From: JBOGXB01 sp050694215
Lineage (GTDB): Bacteria > Actinomycetota > CADDZG01 > WHSQ01
Direction of reading: 5' to 3'
Length of the DNA stretch: 6,700 bases
NCBI GenBank assembly: GCA_050694215.1
Contig: JBOGXB010000090.1
Coordinates: forward strand, 1 to 6,700
Under the pieces are notes generated by a model. That model was not told the DNA's origin. It did no database searches and worked only from the letters and a program-made list of their open reading frames with translations. Positions within the stretch are counted from its first letter, which is position 1; each line of letters starts with the position of its first letter. The position numbers and the translations under genes are program-made. Shown here one piece after another: positions 1-5,737 of the stretch.

Positions 1-488
1 TCTTGTGGGAGTTCAATTCCTGCGAGACTCTCATCAAGGATGGCGAGGTCTACCCGATCGACTACGCGAACGCATGCCCGGACGCCTCGATCACCAGCCT
101 GCACTACTACTTCCCGTGGGCGATCAAGGCGCTCACGAAGTGGGCCATCTTCTGCGCCGTCACCGAGAGACCCATGAGGATCGATATGACAACGGGGCGT
201 TATTACGAGATCGGGGGCAGGCAGGACCTCTCATATGCGGAGAAGCTCGAGCAGTACGGACGGCTCGCCGACGAGCACTTCGAGGCGGACAGGTATTACG
301 AGTTCTGCGAGAAGCATCTCTCGCACATCGACGACGCCATGACCGAGTACATCGCGAGCGATGAGTTCGACCGTCTAATGGTCGAGACAGTGACCTCGAC
401 CTTTCCCGCCTCCGAGCAAGACCGGTTCGTCGCCCACTATCGGGGCTTGCTGGGGGCCTGGGTGGCCGACCAGAGCCTTACGCGCTGA
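1..488 (+). CDS. C-terminal part of a probable ATP-grasp-type protein (5' truncated by window edge)
   Basis: The frame is open from the left edge and ends at TGA 486-488. About 161 residues are visible. The TTG at base 3 is almost certainly an internal Leu codon, so the true start lies upstream. The visible N-terminus contains WEFNSCETLI, followed shortly by YPIDYANACPD. This resembles the end of ATP-grasp (RimK-like) domains, where an E-x-N motif binds the metal of Mg-ATP and a 'PIDY/F-N-x-xPD' segment follows. The rest (SLHYYFPWAIKAL, then an acidic helical tail) looks like the C-terminal cap of uncharacterised proteins of that kind. No signal peptide or full domain can be judged from this fragment. 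The last 11 bp overlap the 3' end of the convergent MFS gene. The ATP-grasp assignment rests on motif memory alone; a conserved protein of unknown function is the safe reading. Confidence 0.6.
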   Translation, partial: LWEFNSCETLIKDGEVYPIDYANACPDASITSLHYYFPWAIKALTKWAIFCAVTERPMRIDMTTGRYYEIGGRQDLSYAEKLEQYGRLADEHFEADRYYEFCEKHLSHIDDAMTEYIASDEFDRLMVETVTSTFPASEQDRFVAHYRGLLGAWVADQSLTR

Positions 489-1752
489 CCTCCTCACGCT
501 CGTTGTTCGTTCTGTAGCGCGCGAGCGAGGGTGACCACGCTGCCATAGCGCCGGTGCCCAAGAGGCTTACGACGCCTCCGATCACGATCGAAGCCGGTGC
601 GCCGGCGATCCCTCCGACCAAACCCGCCTCGAAGTCCCCGACCCGCGGCCCCCCCGTCACGACCATGATGCTCACGGCCGAGATGCGCCCTCGCAGGGCA
701 TCGGGGGTCGTCGCCTGCAACATCGTCGCCCTGAACACGGCGCTCACCACGTCGGCGGCCCCCGCTATCGCAAGGAACAGCAAGGTCAGGACGAGCGAGA
801 AGACGGAGAGACCCGCGAGCGTGATCGCCGCTCCCCACACGGCCACCGCCCACAACACGGCCACCCCCTGGCGCCGGACGCTCGAGACCCACCCCGTCGT
901 CAATGCTGCAACAAGGGCTCCGAGAGAGGGAGCCGCAAACAGAAGCCCGACACCCTCCGGGCCCATCCCGAAGGTCTCCTTGGCGAGCTCGGGGAACACC
1001 GCGCGAGGCATCCCGAAGATCATCGCGATCAGGTCGATCCCGAATATGGACAGCGCGAGAGGGTTGCGCAGCACGTAGCCCATGCCCTCTCTCACGGACT
1101 GCAGGTGGCTCTGATCTGGATCGAACCTCGGAACGCTCCGAGGCACCCACCGCAGCGCCACCATCGCAGCTATGAACGACAGCCCGTCGAAGAGGTAGAC
1201 CCATTCCACGGCGCCGCCGAGCGACGCGATCATGACCCCACCGAGCGCCGGCCCCAGGATCAGGGTCGTCTGGAACACGACCTGCCGTAACGCCATGGCG
1301 GCCGCAAGCTTGTCCGGCGCTACGAGGTTGGGGGTCATCGCCGTGCGAGCGGGTCGATCGATCGCGTTCAACGCCGACGCGATCGCCGTGAGCGCGTAGA
1401 TCCACAACACCGAAGGGTCGGAGCCGAAGGAGATGAACGCAAGCGTCAGCGAGGTGACCATCAACCCGAGCTGCGTCCGGAAGATGAGAGCTCTCCGGTC
1501 CGTGCGGTCGGTAATCGCGCCGCCCACTATGGAGAACACGATCAGCGGTACGACTTCGACCAGGCCGACGAGCCCCACGGCGACGGTCGAACCCGTTATC
1601 TCGAAGACTTGTACCGCGACCGCGACAAGCCGCATGTTGGACCCCATGAGGGAGATGACCTGTCCCAGCCATAGCGCCCTGTAAGGGACCGAGTCCCGCA
1701 GCGGTGAAATATCGAGCGCGATGCTTCGAGCTCGATCCAACCTCCGGCTCAA
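478..1752 (-). CDS. MFS permease, MFS_3 / EntS-like probable efflux transporter
   Basis: A 424-residue polytopic membrane protein, close to the usual 400-430 residues of major facilitator exporters. A polar N-terminus of about 22 residues precedes the first helix (ALWLGQVISLMGSN). Hydrophobic segments then run through the protein, compatible with 10-12 helices. The loop after helix 2 carries the MFS motif A, GGAITDRTDRR (residues 77-87). A helical midpoint linker lies near residues 205-225, and the second half has the PDALRGRISAV element (350-360) typical of MFS_3 (DUF894, enterobactin-exporter-like) proteins. Function is likely proton-driven export of a small molecule; the substrate cannot be read from sequence. 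The frame begins at TTG 1752-1750, overlapping the glpX stop as TTGA, which suggests translational coupling. No clear Shine-Dalgarno precedes it, and a second in-frame TTG (residue 5) directly follows GGAGG, so the exact start is uncertain by a few residues. The TAA stop lies inside the convergent gene at 478-488. Confidence 0.88.
   Translation of the reverse strand: MSRRLDRARSIALDISPLRDSVPYRALWLGQVISLMGSNMRLVAVAVQVFEITGSTVAVGLVGLVEVVPLIVFSIVGGAITDRTDRRALIFRTQLGLMVTSLTLAFISFGSDPSVLWIYALTAIASALNAIDRPARTAMTPNLVAPDKLAAAMALRQVVFQTTLILGPALGGVMIASLGGAVEWVYLFDGLSFIAAMVALRWVPRSVPRFDPDQSHLQSVREGMGYVLRNPLALSIFGIDLIAMIFGMPRAVFPELAKETFGMGPEGVGLLFAAPSLGALVAALTTGWVSSVRRQGVAVLWAVAVWGAAITLAGLSVFSLVLTLLFLAIAGAADVVSAVFRATMLQATTPDALRGRISAVSIMVVTGGPRVGDFEAGLVGGIAGAPASIVIGGVVSLLGTGAMAAWSPSLARYRTNNEREEVSA
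1749..1752 (-). other. 4-nt stop/start overlap TTGA between glpX and the MFS gene
   Basis: On the minus strand the bases read TTGA: TTG (1752-1750) opens the permease and TGA (1751-1749) closes glpX. No Shine-Dalgarno-like sequence stands at a normal distance before the TTG. Re-initiation by ribosomes finishing glpX is the simplest way to translate the permease. This implies one mRNA and linked expression. Confidence 0.6.
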
Positions 1753-2747
1753 TAGAGGATCTTGGAGTACTTCTTGAGCTTCTCGCGCCGGTGCAGTGCG
1801 TCGATCATCCGTACCGTCCCCGAACGGGATCGCATCACAATCGACTGAGTGATCGCGCTGTCTCTTCGGTAGCGGACCCCCTTGATGAGGTCGCCGTCGG
1901 TCACTCCGGTCGCGGCGAAGAACACGTCATCACCCTTCACGAGATCGTCGTGAGTCAGGACCTGGTCGAGGTCGTAACCCTGCGCTTGCGCGGCTTCTTT
2001 CTCCTCTTCGTTCCGAGGCCATAGGCGTCCCTGCATGACTCCGCCTAGGCACTTGATGGCGCATGCCGCGATGACTCCCTCAGGCGTCCCGCCTACCCCG
2101 ATCAAGAGGTCCACACCCGTTCCTTCGCGCGCTGCAGCGATGGCTCCGGCGACATCACCGTCGGTGATGAACTTGATGCGCGCGCCCGCCTCCCGCACCT
2201 CCTTCACGATCTGGTCGTGCCGCTCGCGCTCCAGGATCATCACCGTGAGGTCCGCGACCGAGGTGTGCTTGACCTTAGCGAGCTTCTCGAGGTTGTCGGA
2301 GATGGGAGCGTCGATGTCGATCACGTCGGCGGCCTCCTCGCCCGCGGCGATCTTCTCCATGTACACGCACGGACCCGGATCGAACATCGTCCCGCGCTCG
2401 GAGAGGGCGACCACGGCCAGCGCTCCGTTCATCCCCTTCGACGTCAAAGTCGTGCCGTCGATCGGGTCGACGGCTATGTCAACCAGAGGAGGCTCTCCGT
2501 TGCCGATCTCCTCGCCGTTGTAGAGCATGGGGGCGTTGTCCTTCTCGCCCTCCCCGATGACGACGATCCCGTCCATCGACACCGTCCCGAGAAGCAGCCG
2601 CATGGCATCCACCGCCGCCTGGTCGGCCGCCTCTTTGTCCCCGCGCCCCATCCAGCGAGCCGCGGCGAGGGCGGCCGCTTCGGTGACACGGACCAGGTCC
2701 AGGGCCAGGTTGCGATCCGGCGAGCTGTTGTCGTTCCCAGGAGCCAT
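1749..2747 (-). CDS. glpX: Class II fructose-1,6-bisphosphatase (GlpX)
   Basis: Hydrolyses fructose 1,6-bisphosphate to fructose 6-phosphate plus phosphate in the cytoplasm, the irreversible step of gluconeogenesis. The 332-residue product matches the family's usual 320-340. Family motifs appear in order: GRGDKEAAD (residues 35-43, D37 equivalent to E. coli GlpX Asp33), IGEGEKD (64-70, metal-binding acidic residues), DPIDGTT (94-100, metal and phosphate binding), ITDGDV (194-199), and GGTPEGV (219-225, with the catalytic-site Glu223). All key acidic residues seen in the family are present. I chose ATG 2747-2745 over the longer in-frame TTG at 2798: AAGGAG lies 12 nt upstream, and the Met-Ala-Pro-Gly start with a short polar tail before LALDLVRVTEAAA suits the family, while the extra 17 residues look like translated leader. 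It is the first gene of a two-gene unit with the MFS permease and diverges from the NlpC/P60 gene. In many actinomycetotes GlpX is the only FBPase, so it is likely essential for growth on non-sugar carbon. Confidence 0.96.
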   Translation of the reverse strand: MAPGNDNSSPDRNLALDLVRVTEAAALAAARWMGRGDKEAADQAAVDAMRLLLGTVSMDGIVVIGEGEKDNAPMLYNGEEIGNGEPPLVDIAVDPIDGTTLTSKGMNGALAVVALSERGTMFDPGPCVYMEKIAAGEEAADVIDIDAPISDNLEKLAKVKHTSVADLTVMILERERHDQIVKEVREAGARIKFITDGDVAGAIAAAREGTGVDLLIGVGGTPEGVIAACAIKCLGGVMQGRLWPRNEEEKEAAQAQGYDLDQVLTHDDLVKGDDVFFAATGVTDGDLIKGVRYRRDSAITQSIVMRSRSGTVRMIDALHRREKLKKYSKILY

Positions 2748-2918
2748 CGGCGGTGGCCTCTCCTTGCCTCGGGTTGTGCTGCCGCCCCACGGGCCCAAAC
2801 GAAGCCCGGAGCCGTCTCAGGGTAACGGAACCGTCGGGAGCAGGAGCCCTTCTCCCTGATGGCCGGGGAATCACCCCCTGTCCTCTCAAGAGTTGGCCCG
2901 GGCCCCCGATGTCTCAGG
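2748..2918. other. Divergent intergenic region glpX / NlpC-P60 (promoters expected, possible structured leader)
   Basis: These 171 bp separate two divergent starts and must hold a promoter for each. For glpX the best -10 candidate is TACCCT on the minus strand (2824-2819), which would give a leader of about 60 nt, but no good -35 stands at 17-19 bp. I found no convincing promoter for the + strand gene. The + strand side has G/C-rich self-complementary stretches: GGGAG/CTCCC (2836-2840 with 2852-2856), GGGG-AATCA-CCCC (2865-2877) and the palindrome GGCCCGGGCC (2895-2904). These could fold in the leader of the peptidase mRNA. I looked for the c-di-AMP (ydaO) riboswitch that often precedes NlpC/P60 genes and did not find its signature blocks. 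Confidence 0.4.
2760..2765 (-). promoter_or_regulatory. Ribosome binding site of glpX (AAGGAG)
   Basis: The minus strand reads AAGGAG here, with the overlapping GGAGAGG continuing towards the gene. The spacing to ATG 2747 is 12 nt from AAGGAG, or 9 nt from GGAGAGG. It decides the glpX start in favour of 2747 over the upstream TTG. Confidence 0.65.
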
Positions 2919-3941
2919 ATGGGCTGGCAAAGGCGGACGATCATCTCTTTATTGACGAGCGCGCTCCTCGTGACCGTGGTTCCTGCAGGATCGGCTCGCG
3001 CCGCCGTCCCCGATTGGGTGCGTCCGGCCCTGCGCTATCTCGACGACCACGGATACCTGAACCGAGACTCCTTCAGCCCCGACGACACGATGGCGCGCCG
3101 CGCCTTCAAGCGGTTGATGACCAGGACGTTCGGTGGCGGCTACTCGCGCGATAAGGGGGCCGTCACGGCTGCCGAGGTATCTCGTGCCCTGGTGAGGAAG
3201 CTTGGTCGTGCGGCGATCGCGCGGCGCCTGGCGCGGGCGGAGTCGCCCGACGGATGGGACCCGGGGGTCGGCCCCCGCTTCGGCTACGAGGTCACCGCTC
3301 GCGAGCTGGGCCTGCGACACGACCGTCCGACCAGCCAGGAATCCAAGGAGGCGTCGGCCGGAGAGCCGATGCGCCAGGCCGACGTCATCTGGGCCGTGTG
3401 GCAGGCGAAGACGAGCCCCGACATCTGGGCAGCAGACGCACTCGGGCATTTCCGTCTCGGCGATTACGACAAGACTCGCCGCAGGGTCGTCAAGTTCGCG
3501 TTGTCGCTCGTCGGCTCGCCCTACGTGTGGGGAGGCGAGTGGCCGGCAAAGACTCCATCCGGGTATCAGTACGGCGCGCAGGCGCACGGCGGCTTCGACT
3601 GCTCGGGGTTCGCCTGGTACGTCCTCCGCCGCAAGACGAGCGGCTGGTCACCCAACCGTAACTACGCGGGGTGGGCACTCCCGGAGCGATCCTCGAGTGA
3701 CATGGCGGGGGCCGCGCGCAACAGGCTGCGTTTCCGCGAGCTCAAGCCGGGAGACCTCGTCTTCTTCGCCTCCAGAGGTCGCGCAGCGAAGGCCGCAGAC
3801 GTGTATCACGCTGGCATCTATCTGGGGCGTGGGTGGATGGTCCACTCGTCCGGCTCCCGTGCGGGTATCAGCCTCGCGGGCATCGGTCGAGGTTCGTGGT
3901 GGCACGGTCAGATCGCGTGGGGCCGCCGCATCATCCGGTGA
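2919..3941 (+). CDS. Secreted NlpC/P60 (C40) cysteine peptidase with SLH-like N-terminal region
   Basis: A 340-residue exported protein, probably cleaving peptide stems of peptidoglycan outside the membrane. A signal peptide covers residues 1-28 (basic MGWQRR, hydrophobic core, AGSARA before the cleavage site). Residues about 31-70 (WVRPALRYLDDHGYLN, then FSPDDTMARRAF) and about 122-165 (ending PMRQADVIWAVWQA) resemble S-layer-homology modules, which bind cell-wall polymers. The C-terminal half is NlpC/P60: VGSPYVWGGE (198-207), catalytic FDCSGF (Cys228), KPGDLVFF (276-283), YHAGIYLG with His297, and His309 in WMVHSS as third polar residue. About 18 residues are inserted between YVWGGE and FDCSG. 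The start is a choice: ATG 2919 gives a compact signal peptide. ATG 2859 would add 20 residues of weak codon bias, but has AGGAG 12 nt upstream, whereas 2919 has no well-spaced ribosome site. Divergent from glpX and convergent with the M14 gene, it is probably transcribed alone. Confidence 0.9.
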   Translation: MGWQRRTIISLLTSALLVTVVPAGSARAAVPDWVRPALRYLDDHGYLNRDSFSPDDTMARRAFKRLMTRTFGGGYSRDKGAVTAAEVSRALVRKLGRAAIARRLARAESPDGWDPGVGPRFGYEVTARELGLRHDRPTSQESKEASAGEPMRQADVIWAVWQAKTSPDIWAADALGHFRLGDYDKTRRRVVKFALSLVGSPYVWGGEWPAKTPSGYQYGAQAHGGFDCSGFAWYVLRRKTSGWSPNRNYAGWALPERSSSDMAGAARNRLRFRELKPGDLVFFASRGRAAKAADVYHAGIYLGRGWMVHSSGSRAGISLAGIGRGSWWHGQIAWGRRIIR

Positions 3942-3952
3942 CGAGCCGCCCG

Positions 3953-5626
3953 TCAGGGCAACGGGAGCGGATCGCCTTCGACCACCTTGCCGAGAGAGCC
4001 CCTGCAGACGTCACTGAGACGGATCGGGCCGAGGTTCAGGCGCTCCCCTCGATCGACCTTCACATGTAGCGTCCTGCAACCGGCCCTCGACACGAGCGTC
4101 AGCGTGTAGGACTCGCGCCCGCCCTTGCTCGACGCGATGGGACGCGTGCTCGGGTTTACGTGCCACCCGAAGTTACCGTTGCGCCCGGCCCGCATGGCCG
4201 TGGCCAGCTTCTCGACGATGAACCTCTCGCCCGTCGGATTCCCACGGCCGAGCGGAGTTCTGAAGCGCTTGGTGAGGAACAACCTCGCCCCCACGGATCG
4301 ACCGCGCCGGTCCACGACACGACCTGAGATGACTGAGTGCAGATCGGGATCGGCGGCCGTGCGCGCCATGATCATGTAGGCGCGCAGCACTCCCTTGAAG
4401 CTCTTGCCGACACTCGCACCGTAGGGTGGATGGAAGGCGGTCCCATGCTCGAGCGTGTAGCCGAGAGCAGACACCGCCGCGTACGCCCAATCGTCCGTGG
4501 TTCCCGTAGTGGCGTAGAGCCCGATCCCCTTCTGGTTCGTGTAGCCGCCCATCGTTCGCGCCAGGCGCGCACCGAGGGGAGCGAGGATTCGTTCGTCGGG
4601 CGCGTCCTTGACCGTGTGCCCCCATGGGCGCAGTACGAGATTGCCGTAGGTGTGGTTCGTGATGACACCCGTCACGTGGCGGCCGAGGACGAGCTTGCGG
4701 ACGCTGCGAGTCTCCGGCTCCGAGAACGGGGCATCGCCCCGGTATGTCTGATCGACGTGGATTCCCGAGGAACCGCCGCCATCATCGCCCCACACGTACG
4801 AGTAGTTGCGGTTCGGATCCACTCCATACGCATCCGGGTTCTTCTGCGCCTGGGGCACCGTCGCGCCGGATGGCGACCGGCGGTTCTTTCGCCAGTAGGC
4901 CTCGAGGCCCGCGACGGCGAGAGGATATGCTCCCAGGCCATCCGGATCGGCGAGCGACTCCCTCGAGTAGTCGAACCCATCTACGTTCACGACCGGCACG
5001 ATCACGACGCGAAGGCGCTCGAGCAGAGAGGTGATGTCGCGATCGCGCCCGAAACCCTCGGCGAGGTAGTGAGCGAAGATCATCGGGTACTCGGCCGCCG
5101 GCCACTCGCGCGCGTGATGGACGCCGTCGACGTAGAACGTTGGCCTGCCGTCGTTGCGACGGACCCGCGCTGCGATCTCGAGCCCGAGGACGTTCCGCCC
5201 CTCGAGCGTCTTGTGCTCGAGCTTCATCACGCGCACGAACGAGGGATGCTTCCTGGCGAGCTTCTTCATCTCGGAGACGTAGGCCGAGAGCCTGCGATAG
5301 TCCTTTCGGTCGGGGCCCGGCATGGGGACGGCCCGGGATGGAGCGCTAGCTGCCGCGATATCGCGCGCCAGGACATCTTCGACGACGACCTCGTAGTCGA
5401 ATCCAGCAGCGCGAAGCCGCTCCTCGTCCCCAGGCCACAGCAGCAGCTCGACGAAGCCGTCGTGGTGGTTGTGGGTCTCGTCGAAGTGGGTCAGTAGGAA
5501 GGCCGCCTGGTCGGCGGATGCCGCCCGCACCCGAACGAGCGCGAGCACGGCCTCCTCGGTGCCGCCGGCAGGGGCGAGTGCGGCGATCAGCAGGCAGACG
5601 AGCAGCACCACCGCGATTCTCCGCAT
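3953..5626 (-). CDS. Secreted zinc carboxypeptidase, peptidase family M14
   Basis: A 557-residue exported metallocarboxypeptidase that removes C-terminal residues from peptides. A signal peptide spans residues 1 to about 20 (MRRIAVVLLVCLLIAALAPA). A propeptide-like region (about 25-100) follows, including LLLWPGDEERLRAAGFDYEVV. The catalytic domain runs from about 107 to 425. By-eye alignment to bovine carboxypeptidase A gives zinc ligands His171 and Glu174 in HHAREW and His325 in NHTYG, substrate residues Arg246 (YWRKNRR), Asn272-Arg273 (DPNRNY) and Tyr371, and catalytic Glu393 in YTLEHGT. No key residue is missing. Asp378 in GTTDDWAY occupies the place of Asp255 of carboxypeptidase B, hinting at basic C-terminal residues as substrates. 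Residues about 430-545 form an extension (SGRVVDRRGRSVGARLFL) resembling a carboxypeptidase-regulatory-like beta-sandwich, with Cys517 and Cys541 possibly paired. ATG 5626 is preceded by GGAGAA 9 nt upstream. The natural substrate, whether peptidoglycan peptides or environmental protein, is unknown. Confidence 0.93.
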   Translation of the reverse strand: MRRIAVVLLVCLLIAALAPAGGTEEAVLALVRVRAASADQAAFLLTHFDETHNHHDGFVELLLWPGDEERLRAAGFDYEVVVEDVLARDIAAASAPSRAVPMPGPDRKDYRRLSAYVSEMKKLARKHPSFVRVMKLEHKTLEGRNVLGLEIAARVRRNDGRPTFYVDGVHHAREWPAAEYPMIFAHYLAEGFGRDRDITSLLERLRVVIVPVVNVDGFDYSRESLADPDGLGAYPLAVAGLEAYWRKNRRSPSGATVPQAQKNPDAYGVDPNRNYSYVWGDDGGGSSGIHVDQTYRGDAPFSEPETRSVRKLVLGRHVTGVITNHTYGNLVLRPWGHTVKDAPDERILAPLGARLARTMGGYTNQKGIGLYATTGTTDDWAYAAVSALGYTLEHGTAFHPPYGASVGKSFKGVLRAYMIMARTAADPDLHSVISGRVVDRRGRSVGARLFLTKRFRTPLGRGNPTGERFIVEKLATAMRAGRNGNFGWHVNPSTRPIASSKGGRESYTLTLVSRAGCRTLHVKVDRGERLNLGPIRLSDVCRGSLGKVVEGDPLPLP

Positions 5627-5630
5627 ATGG

Positions 5631-5647
5631 GAGGGTTCTCCGCCCTC
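5631..5647 (-). promoter_or_regulatory. Ribosome binding site of the M14 gene, in the loop of a small hairpin
   Basis: The minus strand reads GAGGG-CGGAGAA-CCCTC: a 5-bp G/C-rich stem whose 7-nt loop contains GGAGAA (5641-5636). GGAGAA ends 9 nt before ATG 5626, a normal spacing, so it supports that start. The stem could modulate access to the site, but it is short and in G+C-rich DNA it may be chance. Confidence 0.45.
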
Positions 5648-5737
5648 TCACCGGCCCCTCCCGTAGCCGCATCCCGTCCAGCCGCGGACGATTCGCTTAG
5701 ACCGATCACGCACGCGCTCTGCGGAGGGCTTGGCGTC
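5648..5737. other. Short intergenic stretch upstream of the M14 gene
   Basis: About 90 bp between the TAG stop of the DUF3105 gene (minus strand, 5740-5738) and the M14 ribosome-site hairpin. I see no intrinsic terminator and no convincing -10/-35 pair. The 111-bp total gap between the two same-strand genes leaves it open whether M14 is read through from DUF3105 or has its own promoter. Confidence 0.4.

Noticed and set aside
497..527. Intrinsic terminator from the CGCTCG/CGAGCG stem past the left gene
   Set aside because: The loop is 19 nt, the stem only 6 bp and no T-tract follows; the bases also encode the end of the permease.
494..1672. A 392-codon open frame on the - strand within the MFS gene
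   Set aside because: Its product is Arg/Gly/Asp-rich with no hydrophobic segments or motifs, a typical out-of-frame reading of G+C-rich coding DNA; the overlapping frame has clear MFS helices and motif A.
2217..2825. A + strand open frame opposite glpX and its leader
   Set aside because: His/Arg-rich composition, no motif, and it lies fully across the conserved GlpX coding sequence.
2766..2918. c-di-AMP (ydaO) riboswitch before the NlpC/P60 gene
   Set aside because: Considered because of context and the CCGGGGAATCA stretch, but the conserved GGGGTGAATC and CCGTCAGCTAACCTCG-like blocks are absent.
2859..2918. 20-residue N-terminal extension of the NlpC/P60 protein from ATG 2859
   Set aside because: Weak third-position G/C, Pro/Arg/Ser-rich sequence and an unusually long signal peptide n-region argue against it, although AGGAG 12 nt upstream keeps it possible.
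3948..3965. Bidirectional terminator between the NlpC/P60 and M14 genes
   Set aside because: GCCC-GTCA-GGGC and the alternative CCCGT/ACGGG stems are only 4-5 bp with no T-tract; short stems of this size are expected by chance here.
4337..5497. A 386-codon + strand open frame opposite the M14 gene
   Set aside because: It is an Arg/Val/Glu-rich antisense reading with no recognisable domain, while the opposite strand has the full M14 active site.
5580..5626. Lipoprotein signal in the M14 protein (Cys11)
   Set aside because: The residue before Cys11 is Val rather than Gly, Ala or Ser and the Cys is in the middle of the hydrophobic core, so an ordinary signal peptidase I site after APA fits better.
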